This document shows, in pieces, positions 26,845 through 35,625 of a stretch of 57,928 nt of DNA. Position 1 is the stretch's first letter; the number at the start of each line of letters is the position of its first letter. A program made the translations under genes and the position numbers. The notes under the pieces are model-generated. The model ran no database searches. It saw only the letters and a program-made list of their open reading frames with translations, and was not told where the DNA came from. Source of the DNA: Planctomycetales bacterium (lineage in GTDB: Bacteria > Planctomycetota > Planctomycetia > Pirellulales > Pirellulaceae); the NCBI GenBank assembly GCA_020426845.1, contig JAGQPF010000169.1:1-57928 (forward strand). Direction: 5' to 3'.

Positions 26845-27801
26845 ATGACTTTGCATCGACAACAAGAGCAAGAGCGCCAGTTCGCTCGCTTGGGATCGCG
26901 TCCCGGACGAGACGGGCTGGGTCGCATGCTTCGCGTCAGCGTCTGGCTGGCGCTGGTCGCCGGCATGCTCACCATGCTTTCCCATCTCGACGCGACCGCT
27001 CAGGACGGGCCAAGCGGCGACGAGCTTCCGGCGCCGGCCGTCGCACCTGATGGCCCCGCGCCGCAATCCAGCCAGACGCGCGAGGACGAGGGCCTGAACC
27101 TGTTCGCCATCGCCTGGAAGTCGAAGTGGTTCATGCTGCCGATCTTCGTGATGTCCGTCATCGTGGTGGCGGTCACGATCGAACGATTCATCTCGCTTCG
27201 CGAGGAGCGTGTGCTGCCGCCCGAATTGGTCGGACAGCTAGGCAAAATGGGCGTCGGCCGAGGCTTCGACCCGCGCGAGGCGTATCGATTGTGCCAACAG
27301 TTTCCGTCCGCCGCGTCCATCGTCATTCGCACCATGCTGGTGAAGATTGGCCGTCCGCATACGGAGGTCGAGAAGGCGGTGGACGACGTGAGCCAACGCG
27401 AGGCACAAAGGCTGTATGCGAATGTGCGTTGGCTGAACCTGGCTGCGGCGGTCTCGCCGCTGATGGGTTTGTTGGGCACAGTTTGGGGCATGATTGAAGC
27501 GTTCCACAAAACCACCAAAATGGTGCCCGGCCAAAACAAAGCCAACGCCTTGGCCGAGGGCATCTATCTCGCGCTGGTCACCACGCTCGGCGGCTTGACC
27601 GTCGCGATCCCCGCGTCGATTCTCGCGCATTGGTTCGAGGGACGCATCGAGTCGCTATTTCACCGCATCGAAGAGTTGATGTTCAGCTTGATGCCGCAGA
27701 TCGAAAAGTTCGAAGGCAAGTTGCGATTCGGGCCGACCGATGAAACAGCTCCGCCGCCTCCGCCCGCCGCTCCCTCACCGGCTCACGCCGCGTCCAACTG
27801 A
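26845..27801 (+). CDS. ExbB/TolQ/MotA-family proton channel subunit
   Basis: 318 residues, with GAGGTGA before the ATG. An N-terminal signal-like helix (VSVWLALVAGMLTMLSHLDA) and an acidic Pro-rich linker come before the core. The core has TM1 FMLPIFVMSVIVVAVTIERF, a cytoplasmic domain (about 115-205), TM2 LNLAAAVSPLMGLLGTVWGM and TM3 IYLALVTTLGGLTVAIPASI. The TM2 and TM3 motifs are those of ExbB/TolQ. With ExbD it uses proton flow across the inner membrane to drive a TonB- or TolA-like partner. The C-terminal tail is Pro-rich. The extra N-terminal helix is not in E. coli ExbB but is frequent in other phyla. Confidence 0.93.
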   Translation: MTLHRQQEQERQFARLGSRPGRDGLGRMLRVSVWLALVAGMLTMLSHLDATAQDGPSGDELPAPAVAPDGPAPQSSQTREDEGLNLFAIAWKSKWFMLPIFVMSVIVVAVTIERFISLREERVLPPELVGQLGKMGVGRGFDPREAYRLCQQFPSAASIVIRTMLVKIGRPHTEVEKAVDDVSQREAQRLYANVRWLNLAAAVSPLMGLLGTVWGMIEAFHKTTKMVPGQNKANALAEGIYLALVTTLGGLTVAIPASILAHWFEGRIESLFHRIEELMFSLMPQIEKFEGKLRFGPTDETAPPPPPAAPSPAHAASN

Positions 27802-27892
27802 GCTGTTTCAACTGACGACGGAATTTGCCGATGACGCGACACCTTCCATTCAACCGCGGCTTCGCCGCTCCGCGCCGACGGAGGCGACTCTC

Positions 27893-28303
27893 ATGGCGGT
27901 GACCATCAACAAAGGCCGGGCGCTGAGTTCGTTGAGCTTGACGCCACTGATCGACGTCGTCTTTCTGCTGCTGATCTTCTTCCTGGTCGCGACGAAGTTT
28001 GCCGAGGAGGATCACGAGATGGACGTGCAATTGCCCAGCGCCAGCGAAGCTCGCCCGCTGACCTCGCAGCCGCTCGAGCTGTTTGTCGGGATCAGCGACA
28101 GCGGGACGTTCTTCGTAGGCGGACGAGAAGTCACTCATGAGGAGCTGGATGATACGATGGGGCGGGCCGTGGAGAACAACCCGATCAATCAGTCCGTGGT
28201 GATCCGCGCGGACAAGCGTGTGCCGTTTGACTATGTCGTGCAAGTGATGGATCTTTGCAACCGGCATGCGATTACGGATTACAAGGTGACGACGGAGAAA
28301 TGA
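27893..28303 (+). CDS. ExbD/TolR-family biopolymer transport protein
   Basis: 136 residues from ATG at 27893, with GGAGG eight bases upstream. The open frame begins 51 codons earlier, overlapping exbB. The single helix LTPLIDVVFLLLIFFLVATK contains Asp21 at the position of the proton-carrying Asp of ExbD/TolR. The periplasmic domain shows the usual FVGISDSGTFFVGGREVT and NQSVVIRADKRVPFDYVVQV. It works with the ExbB homologue just upstream. Confidence 0.94.
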   Translation: MAVTINKGRALSSLSLTPLIDVVFLLLIFFLVATKFAEEDHEMDVQLPSASEARPLTSQPLELFVGISDSGTFFVGGREVTHEELDDTMGRAVENNPINQSVVIRADKRVPFDYVVQVMDLCNRHAITDYKVTTEK

Positions 28304-28409
28304 GTCATTGCCGGGAGGACGCTGCCCGTCGGCCCGGAAAAGACCGCTGGCCCGCCCGCCATCGAGCCCCGCTCGCTTGGCTGGCTCAAAGCCGCTCGCA
28401 GGACGAAGC

Positions 28410-31400
28410 ATGGCGAAGGTAAGACGCAAGATCCATCGAGTTCAGCGCCAACGCGCCTACTTTGACGAGCAACAATGGCCCGTCAATTTGGCGTTGTTCG
28501 TGCTGGGCGGCTTTCTGATCGGCGCGGCGATCGCCTACCAAGGCTTTGACGAGCCGCGTTGGTATGCCAATGCGATGACCGCCGTGATCGGCGTCCCGAT
28601 TTTAATCGGGATGGTGATCTTCACGCTCAAGCGAGTCACCAACCGCGCTATTCGACGCGGCATGCAGCTGGCGGTCGTGCTCAGCTTGATGGTGCATCTG
28701 ATCATGATCATTGCCAGCGTCGAGCTGAATATCTTCGACCGCACGATCTCCGATGTGGTCCAGCCACGTGAGATGGTCGAGCGACGGGTGTCCGATTACA
28801 GCCCGTTTCGCCCGCGTGAGCAGCAGGATCACGAGCGGCCGATCGAGACGCCGGTTCCTGAAATGAACGACGATCCGGTGGAGCGAGAGGAGGCGGAGGA
28901 GACGCAGGCGATGCCTCAGCCGACCCCCGTCCCCGAGCCCCAGCCCAACGCCAATCCCTCTGTCGCCCAGCGTCAAAACCGCGAGGCGCCCACGCCCACG
29001 CCGCGGATGAGCGAATCCCCGTCCCGGCTGTCTCGCAGCCAAGCCAGCGTCACTCCGAATCTTGCCCGCGCGGCGGCGAATCCCAACAGCACACAATCGG
29101 CCAACCGCGAGCCGACCTTGCAGGCAGCCGAATCGGCCGTGCAACGCCGCTCGGCGGATCAAGCGGAGGCCTCGCGGGTCGCGATGGCGGAGCCGACCGC
29201 CGCTTCGTCGTCCGCAGCGGTGCAGCGCCGCAGCACCGAGCGCCAGCAGCCGGCCGAGACCAGCGCCGAGGCGGCGCCGACGTTGCCGCGTCGCGTGAAT
29301 CAGCCTAGTCGTGTGCCGCTGGCGGACTCGTCGAGCCAGGAGATGCCGAGCGAGGCGCAGCGAACATCTCCCGACGCGTTGCAGGCGGCGCCCACCGAGG
29401 CCGTGCGCCGACAGACCGCCAGCCCGTTGGCGAGCCGCGCGACCGCCGAGCCCACTCCGGATCAACCAACCGTCAACAGTTCCGAGCCGCGCACGCGTCA
29501 GCAGCCCACACCCATCGAGACGCAAGTGGCATCCACCAACGAGTCGCGTCCGGCGCGGCAGGAGCGGGTCACGGCGCGGACCGAGTCGCAAACGATGGCG
29601 CAAGTCGTGGCGCCTTCGCCATCGCCCAATTCGGCCAGCCCGCAGTTGACCCAAGCTGCCTCGACGGCGGTGACTCGCGCTAGCACTTCGGTCGACGCCC
29701 AGCGGGCAGCGGCCGCCGAGGCGTCGTCGCCGTCGTTGTCGCCCAGCCGATCTCAAGTGGCTCGACGTGAGTCCAACGCTCCGGCCGAGGACTCGCCTGA
29801 TGTGTCGCCAACCCGAGTTGCGCGTCGCTCGGCGGACACGCCTTCGACGCTGGCGGACGCGCCTCAGGCAACGGCGGACGCGGCGACAGCGCGCAGCGTT
29901 CAAGCTGACGCACCTCTGTCAGCATCCAGCGCCTCGGCCGTGCAGTCGCCGACTCGCCGGCCGGACGCGGCGCGGGCGACCGGGGCGCTCGCCGCCGCCA
30001 CGTCCTCGCAGCCTAGCTCCAACCCATCGCCGTCCCGTGCGGATCGCAGCGAATCGTCCAATTCGCCCGTGGTGGCGCAAGTTGCCGGAGCCATCGGACG
30101 GCGGCAGCCGGACTCCGCTCGACAGCAACTCGCCTCCGCCGCGTCGCCCACCGAGCAGACGACAGCCCCGGTGGCGACCGCCAGCGCCGGTTTGCGAGCG
30201 ACAGAGTCGACGCTCTCCCGGCAGCCGACCAACTCACCGGGCGCTGCAGACCACAATCGCCCCTCGCAGTCGCAGCCATCGGCCAGTGCCGACAATCAGC
30301 TCGCGCAGTCTTCGGCGCAGCGTTCTTCGCCATCGGACACTCCGACCGTGCAGCCTGCCGTGGCGGCCTCGATGCCGCGCCGAGCGGCGAACGCCGGCGA
30401 GCTGGCATCGCCCACGCCGGTGGACAATCCGGCGCTCGCCAAAAGCTCCCAGAGCGACGGCAATGAGCCGTCGATGCAGGCGGCGCCGACGGCGCTGTCT
30501 CGCGGCGCCGCCGGCATGGCGGGCATCGGCCGCTCGGCGAATCTCGATCGCAGTGACCCGGCGGCCGAGAGCCCCTCGATGGTCGCCTCCGGCGCCGCGC
30601 GGCGTCGCGAATCGACTTCGGCCGACGAGGCGGTGTCCGAGCTAAGTGACTCCCAGCCGGCTCTCGTGGCGCGGAATCGCGCGGGCGAGCTGCGCCCGTC
30701 CTCCGTCTTGCTGGCTCAAGAGGCGCCCGCGGCAACCGCGGCGGGGGCCGAACAGCCGGCGGAGCTGACGGCCAGCGCCGGCGCCGCCATGAATCACAGC
30801 GCATCGGGCGCTGCGCCGGGCGCGGTCAACGCCACCAAGGGCACCTCCGAAGTGGACATCGGTCCGACGCGGCTGGTCTCCAATAACGGCGCCGACCGCG
30901 CCGCGGGCGGCGGTCAGGCGGAGCTGAACTTCGAGGCGCAGAATCAAGCCGTCGCTCGCAACTCGCGGGGCGGCGAGACCACCATGACATTGGCCGCCAT
31001 GGATGCGGCGCCTGCGCCGAGCGCCCCCGAGGCGGACGGCGGCGGCGAGCCGCAGGTGCTGGCGCCGTCATCGACCGCCGTGGCACAGCGTATGGACGCA
31101 GGCGGGGAAGAGGTGGCCAGCGGAGGACCGAGTCGCGCCGCGGCGGAAGGGCCTTCGGCCGAGGCGAACGCGGCGGAGCAGCTTGCCGCTCTGCAAATCG
31201 CTCGCGCCGCCGATGATCAGCGTCAGGAGCCGGGCGGCGCAGCGGGCGGGACAGAGGGCGACCGCAGTGATGAGGATGAGGAGGAGCGCGCGCGGCGTTT
31301 GGCCCAGGCCCGACGAGCGGGCGGCGCGCCCGAGGTGGCGATCGCGGGCGCCGACCCAAGTGACATTGCCGAGTCAGCGTCCGGCAGCCCGCCCGCTGAC

Positions 31401-33425
31401 GTGGCGAGCGGCGCGGCGACGCCCGACGCCGCGTCCGCCCTGGTCGCTCGTCAGGCGCCAGCGGCGGGCGGCATGAATCGCCCGTCGGGCGCCGAGTCGT
31501 CTGTCGGCAGCGCCGCTGCCGTTGAGGGCGGCGCCGAGGTGGCTGGCGACGTGCGGGTCCGCCGCGCCGAGGCGGCCGAGGCTGTCGTCGGCATGGCGTC
31601 GCCGGGCGGAGGCACCGACTCGCCCCGTCGCGCCGCATCCGGCCCGCAATTGGTCGCCGACACACAGGCCGCGGAGGTCTCATTGGCCGGACTGCCCGAT
31701 TCGTCCGGCAATCCGCGCGGCTCGACCTTGGCCGCCCAGGGAGTCGAAGTGGGCCGCGCCGCCTCCGGCCGCGCCCCGACGGCGCCCGGTCCGATCGGCG
31801 CCGTGGCAGATGACATGATCGCGTCAGGAAGCGGGGCGGCCGCCGGCGCGGTGCGGGCGACTCGCAGCGATGCCAGCGCCGCCTCGACCGGCCCCGCCGT
31901 GTCGGCGGGCGAGGCCTCTGGCGGGCCGTCGCGCCAGTACGCGCGGCTCGACGCTCCCGACGCCGATGAAGTCGCTTCGCCGAGCGAGCTGCTGGCTGCG
32001 GTGCCGGTTGGCTCGGGCGAGCAGATGGCGGCGAGCTTGGCTGCGGCCGCCACACAAGTTGGCCGCGCCGCGCGGGCCGCCAGCGACGCGACGCTCGAGG
32101 TCGAAGTCGACGCGGTGGAGGGGCCCAGCGGCTTGCTGAGTGAGCTGGGGGCGCCGGGAATCAACCAGCGGCGCACCCAGACCGACAGCGTCGAGCTGGC
32201 CTCGGCCACTCCCAAGTTTCTCCGCAAGACGACGGGCGGCTTGCCCGACATCAACACGGCCGCGATCGCCGCGGCGACGCCATTCCAACGCCGCGCTCAA
32301 CGCGGCCGTGGCGAGACCGGCGGCGATCCGGGCGAGCCCGGCCCGGAGACCGAACGGGCCATCGAGGCGGGCCTGGTGTTCTTGGCCAAGTATCAGCTTC
32401 CTGACGGCAGCTGGAGTCTCAAGGGCATCAACAACGAGCCGGTCAGCTACTCGTCGGACGGCGCCGCCACAGGCCTCTGCTTGCTGGCGTTCCAAGGCGC
32501 GGGCTACAACCACCGCGAGCACAAGTATGCCGAGGTGGTGCGAGCGGGACTGGACTTTCTGTTGAAGAACCAGCAAGAGAACGGCAGCTTGTACGTGCCG
32601 GCGGACGAGCGCTCCAACGAGTTCTCCCAGCTCTATACCCAGGGCATCGCTACTATCGCGCTGTGTGAAGCCTATGGCATGACACAGGATCCGGCGCTCC
32701 GCGAGCCGGCGCAGCGGGCGTTGAACTACATCATGGACACCCAGGACCGCACCTACGGCGGCTGGCGATACACGCCTGGGCGCGCGGGCCAGAGTGACAC
32801 GTCCGTGACAGGCTGGATGATGATGGCGCTCAAAAGTGGCCAACTGGCCGGCTTGAAAGTCGAGAAGGACACGTTCACTCGCATTCAACTCTGGCTCGAC
32901 CGAGCCCAAATGTCCGCCGACAAGCGGCACTTGTACGTCTACAATCCGATGGCGAAGGACACTGCCGCGCGGCGGCTCGGCAAGGAAGTTTCGCGGTCGA
33001 TGACGTCGGTCGGGCTGCTGTCTCGCCTGTACCTCGGCTGGGAACGCGACAACCGCAACATGGTCGCCGGGGCGGACTATCTGGTGGAGCCCGACAACTT
33101 GCCCGCGATCGGCTTCGCCAGCGAGAACAACCCGCTCAAGAAGAAGCGAGACACGTATTACTGGTACTATGGGACTCAGGTGATGTTCCACATGGGCGGC
33201 GACCACTGGCGGCAGTGGAAGGCCGCTCTGCGGCCGATCCTGATCGACTCTCAGGTGAAGACCGGCGAGCTGGCCGGCAGTTGGGACCCGTATCAGCCCG
33301 TTCCCGATCGCTGGGGCCTGGCCGTGGGGCGACTGTACGTGACCACGTTGAACCTGCTGTCCCTGGAGGTCTACTGGCGCCATCTGCCGCTGTACGACGA
33401 GCACGCCGCGGACGACATCGAGTGA
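28410..33425 (+). CDS. Giant TonB/TolA-like membrane protein with disordered linker and squalene-cyclase-like C-terminal domain
   Basis: 1671 residues from ATG at 28410, with AGGA six bases upstream. Three hydrophobic segments lie at about 25-45, 57-75 and 85-104. The third, LAVVLSLMVHLIMIIA, holds Ser92 and His96, the SxxxH spacing conserved in the TonB and TolA anchor helix that contacts ExbB/TolQ. Residues about 120-1310 are low complexity, first Ser/Pro/Gln/Thr-rich, then Gly/Ala/Glu-rich, dotted with basic pairs (VQRRS, VARRS, MPRRA). The last 360 residues form an alpha/alpha barrel like squalene cyclases, with KYQLPDGSWSL, GGWRYTPG and DTSVTGWMMMAL. No DXDD catalytic motif was found. 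I infer a force transducer spanning the periplasm. Confidence 0.88.
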   Translation: MAKVRRKIHRVQRQRAYFDEQQWPVNLALFVLGGFLIGAAIAYQGFDEPRWYANAMTAVIGVPILIGMVIFTLKRVTNRAIRRGMQLAVVLSLMVHLIMIIASVELNIFDRTISDVVQPREMVERRVSDYSPFRPREQQDHERPIETPVPEMNDDPVEREEAEETQAMPQPTPVPEPQPNANPSVAQRQNREAPTPTPRMSESPSRLSRSQASVTPNLARAAANPNSTQSANREPTLQAAESAVQRRSADQAEASRVAMAEPTAASSSAAVQRRSTERQQPAETSAEAAPTLPRRVNQPSRVPLADSSSQEMPSEAQRTSPDALQAAPTEAVRRQTASPLASRATAEPTPDQPTVNSSEPRTRQQPTPIETQVASTNESRPARQERVTARTESQTMAQVVAPSPSPNSASPQLTQAASTAVTRASTSVDAQRAAAAEASSPSLSPSRSQVARRESNAPAEDSPDVSPTRVARRSADTPSTLADAPQATADAATARSVQADAPLSASSASAVQSPTRRPDAARATGALAAATSSQPSSNPSPSRADRSESSNSPVVAQVAGAIGRRQPDSARQQLASAASPTEQTTAPVATASAGLRATESTLSRQPTNSPGAADHNRPSQSQPSASADNQLAQSSAQRSSPSDTPTVQPAVAASMPRRAANAGELASPTPVDNPALAKSSQSDGNEPSMQAAPTALSRGAAGMAGIGRSANLDRSDPAAESPSMVASGAARRRESTSADEAVSELSDSQPALVARNRAGELRPSSVLLAQEAPAATAAGAEQPAELTASAGAAMNHSASGAAPGAVNATKGTSEVDIGPTRLVSNNGADRAAGGGQAELNFEAQNQAVARNSRGGETTMTLAAMDAAPAPSAPEADGGGEPQVLAPSSTAVAQRMDAGGEEVASGGPSRAAAEGPSAEANAAEQLAALQIARAADDQRQEPGGAAGGTEGDRSDEDEEERARRLAQARRAGGAPEVAIAGADPSDIAESASGSPPADVASGAATPDAASALVARQAPAAGGMNRPSGAESSVGSAAAVEGGAEVAGDVRVRRAEAAEAVVGMASPGGGTDSPRRAASGPQLVADTQAAEVSLAGLPDSSGNPRGSTLAAQGVEVGRAASGRAPTAPGPIGAVADDMIASGSGAAAGAVRATRSDASAASTGPAVSAGEASGGPSRQYARLDAPDADEVASPSELLAAVPVGSGEQMAASLAAAATQVGRAARAASDATLEVEVDAVEGPSGLLSELGAPGINQRRTQTDSVELASATPKFLRKTTGGLPDINTAAIAAATPFQRRAQRGRGETGGDPGEPGPETERAIEAGLVFLAKYQLPDGSWSLKGINNEPVSYSSDGAATGLCLLAFQGAGYNHREHKYAEVVRAGLDFLLKNQQENGSLYVPADERSNEFSQLYTQGIATIALCEAYGMTQDPALREPAQRALNYIMDTQDRTYGGWRYTPGRAGQSDTSVTGWMMMALKSGQLAGLKVEKDTFTRIQLWLDRAQMSADKRHLYVYNPMAKDTAARRLGKEVSRSMTSVGLLSRLYLGWERDNRNMVAGADYLVEPDNLPAIGFASENNPLKKKRDTYYWYYGTQVMFHMGGDHWRQWKAALRPILIDSQVKTGELAGSWDPYQPVPDRWGLAVGRLYVTTLNLLSLEVYWRHLPLYDEHAADDIE

Positions 33426-33432
33426 CAAATCA

Positions 33433-33900
33433 ATGACAGCTCAGTTCCAACGCAACGGCGTCTCGTTTCTCTATCCGGAGAATTGGCGCATCGAGGAGCA
33501 TCCGCCCAGTGAGGGGCTGCTCGCCGCCGTCACCCTGGAGGCGCCCTCGGGCGCGATCTGGACGCTCAATGTGGAGCCCCGCCTGCGAGATTGCGACGAG
33601 CTGGCGGATGAGATTCTCGACACGATGCGGGGCGAGTACGACGAGCTCGAGGCCGAGGCCTACCAAGGGGAAATCCTGGCGCCGGCCGGCGCCATCGAGA
33701 CGCGCGGTTACGAGCTGCACTTCTACTATGTGGAGATGGTGGCGAAAGCGATCATCCAATGCTTTCACCACAACGGCCGCACCTACATGGTGATGACTCA
33801 GGCCGAGGCGCGAGATCACGACGAACTCGATCCGATCTTCTCGGCGCTCGTCGTCAGCTTGGTGAGCGGCATGGGCAACATGGCCGCGGAAGCCGATTAA
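33433..33900 (+). CDS. Small conserved protein, PsbP/DUF1795-like
   Basis: 155 residues, starting 7 bp after the giant protein stop with only a weak GAGTG ahead, so translation probably depends on the upstream gene. The start FQRNGVSFLYPENWRIEE resembles the opening of PsbP/DcrB-type folds. The rest alternates beta strands with a helix (CDELADEILDTMRGEYDEL). No signal peptide is visible. Its tight spacing makes it a candidate accessory of the ExbB/ExbD cluster. Function unknown. Confidence 0.8.
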   Translation: MTAQFQRNGVSFLYPENWRIEEHPPSEGLLAAVTLEAPSGAIWTLNVEPRLRDCDELADEILDTMRGEYDELEAEAYQGEILAPAGAIETRGYELHFYYVEMVAKAIIQCFHHNGRTYMVMTQAEARDHDELDPIFSALVVSLVSGMGNMAAEAD

Positions 33901-33953
33901 CCGGCTTCCTCACAGGGCACACGGCACAAGGCCACGGAATCAGTTAATCCGGG

Positions 33954-34220
33954 TTAATCCGTGTCGCGCCGGTAGCCAAGTTGGCTAATGACCTCGTACA
34001 TCTCTTCATACGTGATGAAGCGACGTCGATTGCTGAGCTTGTATTGGTCGATGGCATGGGCCAGCTCGCGAGCCGGCTCGGACAGCTCGTTGTAGCTGTT
34101 GGCGAACTGACGGCGTTCGCGCTGCGCCCCTCCGTCGTTGCCACTTCCTTTACGACGGTCCACGAACGGCGCCGAAGCGGTATTCGGCAGGACCGACGTC
34201 TCCGAGTTCACCACAGTCAT
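33954..34220 (-). CDS. Small conserved hypothetical protein
   Basis: 88 residues from ATG at 34220, with GGAG seven bases upstream; an in-frame GTG at 34286 is less supported. The N-terminal half is polar and flexible. The C-terminal half is a likely helical module, FANSYNELSEPARELAHAID then YKLSNRRRFITYEEMYEVI. I cannot name a family. It is transcribed against the ExbB/ExbD cluster. Confidence 0.7.
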   Translation of the reverse strand: MTVVNSETSVLPNTASAPFVDRRKGSGNDGGAQRERRQFANSYNELSEPARELAHAIDQYKLSNRRRFITYEEMYEVISQLGYRRDTD

Positions 34221-34371
34221 GAGTTTCTCCGGCAGCAGAGACACGGGCCGACGCGCTTCGCGACCCTTCTTTGAACCGTAGGTCACGATTCTCGGGTGGT
34301 CAAAGAAACGTCAGGAATGTTTGGAGGCCGTTGCCTGCGGCTTCGAACCGCCTTTGTTTTTCCACGACCAC

Positions 34372-35277
34372 CTAGCGCTGCTCGGGCGCCACTGCGGCCG
34401 TCTGTTGCACGGCATTGCCGGCCAACTCGTGGTAGAGGAGCTGGGAGTCGTGGTCCAACGGCGCCATTGCCAACGCTTGCTCGATGCTGCTCAGGGCGTC
34501 ACGGGGCCGCCCCATCGACCGCTGCAACTGGCATAACCGTCGCAGTCGATCCGGCGACGGGGCGCGGACCGCGGCCGCCGCCAATCGCTGCTCGGCGGCC
34601 GCGTGGCGGTTCAAAGCAATCAGGCATTCGCTTTGTTGGTCGAGCACCTCGACGGGGATCTGCTCGGCGGGGTACCGGGAAATGACGACGTCCAGCGTCG
34701 ATAGAGCTCGGCGATGTCGGTTCTGCTGTTGATAGATGCGCGCGGCCCTCAACTCCACGGCGAGAAACTCGGGCTGGAGGTTGAGGGCTTGATGGCAGCT
34801 GTACAGCGACTCTTGCAGACGTCCCTGACGCAGCAAAACCTCGCTGCGCAGGCTCCAGGCGGCGGCATAGCGGTGGTCGCGCTCAACGGCGTTGTCCGCC
34901 CAGCGCAGCGCCTCGGCGAGCTGCCCTTGTTCCAATTGCATGTCACCCAGCCGCACCAGGACGTCAACCGCGCCGTCGGACAGCGCGGCGGATTGCTCCA
35001 TGTGCTGCAATGCTGCCTGGCGGCTGCCACGCTCCCACAGCAACTCGCCGTAGTATCGGTGAGCGCGTTCCTCAACCGGGCAGAGATCCAGCGACTCGCT
35101 GAACAGCTGCTCCGCCTGCTCGTTTTTGCCTTGTTGCAGCGCCTCCACGCCACGCAGCGCCATCTGGCGGGCCGCCAGGACCTGCTCGCTGCCACGGTCG
35201 CGCCGAATGGAGGCGCAGCCGGCCACGCAGCACGTGGCGAGTGCGATGGCGGCGCCGAGGTGTCGGGATTTTCCCAT
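34372..35277 (-). CDS. TPR lipoprotein
   Basis: 301 residues from ATG at 35277. The signal HLGAAIALATCCVAGC ends in a lipobox. About six TPR-like helical pairs follow, for example RGVEALQQGKNEQAEQLFSE, VLVRLGDMQLEQGQLAEALR and ALSSIEQALAMAPLDHDSQL. Such lipoproteins usually act as envelope scaffolds, but no specific role can be assigned. No strong ribosome site is seen. The gene diverges from the exported protein gene at 35626. Confidence 0.88.
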   Translation of the reverse strand: MGKSRHLGAAIALATCCVAGCASIRRDRGSEQVLAARQMALRGVEALQQGKNEQAEQLFSESLDLCPVEERAHRYYGELLWERGSRQAALQHMEQSAALSDGAVDVLVRLGDMQLEQGQLAEALRWADNAVERDHRYAAAWSLRSEVLLRQGRLQESLYSCHQALNLQPEFLAVELRAARIYQQQNRHRRALSTLDVVISRYPAEQIPVEVLDQQSECLIALNRHAAAEQRLAAAAVRAPSPDRLRRLCQLQRSMGRPRDALSSIEQALAMAPLDHDSQLLYHELAGNAVQQTAAVAPEQR

Positions 35278-35625
35278 GGTTGGCTTGTACCAGAGCCATG
35301 TTGGCGAGGGAAGGTCAACCAAGTTGCCTGGTTGCCTTGGTTGCCTGGTCCCACGGGTCTCACAGGCGTCGCCTGCGAGGGAGGCAGCCCCGGTGTTTGT
35401 CCCAGTGTTGCCCCAATGTCGCTGCCGTCGATTTCAAGACGCAACGGACCACGAAATGGTGGCAAGAGCCGGCCCGACCGGGGATACTTTGCTGTTGAAG
35501 TCCGCCGAGAATACATGTGGTTGGGCCCTTCGGCCTCCGCCCAAACAGTTTCTTTCCGAGGTTGCCTTTCAGCATCACGCCACAAAGGCCTTCGCCTTGC
35601 GCACCTACCCGCCCCGGAGTTTTCA
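35278..35625. other. Divergent intergenic region with decayed repeat
   Basis: This 348-bp gap holds a degenerate copy of the dispersed inverted-repeat element near 35347-35390 (GGTCTCACAGGCGTCGCCTG). A long open frame crosses the whole gap and continues into the next gene, but its translation looks non-native and lacks a start signal. Confidence 0.5.

Noticed and set aside
28602..29903. A 433-codon minus-strand frame within the linker region
   Set aside because: The translation is nearly all Arg, Gly and Leu, with no start signal. It is the antisense of Ala/Ser/Arg-rich repeats.
31824..33428. A 534-codon minus-strand frame opposite the end of the giant protein
   Set aside because: It is a mirror of high-GC codon bias: the plus strand encodes a clear squalene-cyclase-like domain with a ribosome site, and the minus translation is Arg/His/Gln-rich without any motif.
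34714..35625. An N-terminal extension of the exported protein gene at 35626
   Set aside because: The extension is antisense to the TPR lipoprotein and crosses an intergenic repeat. A signal peptide with a ribosome site begins at 35626.
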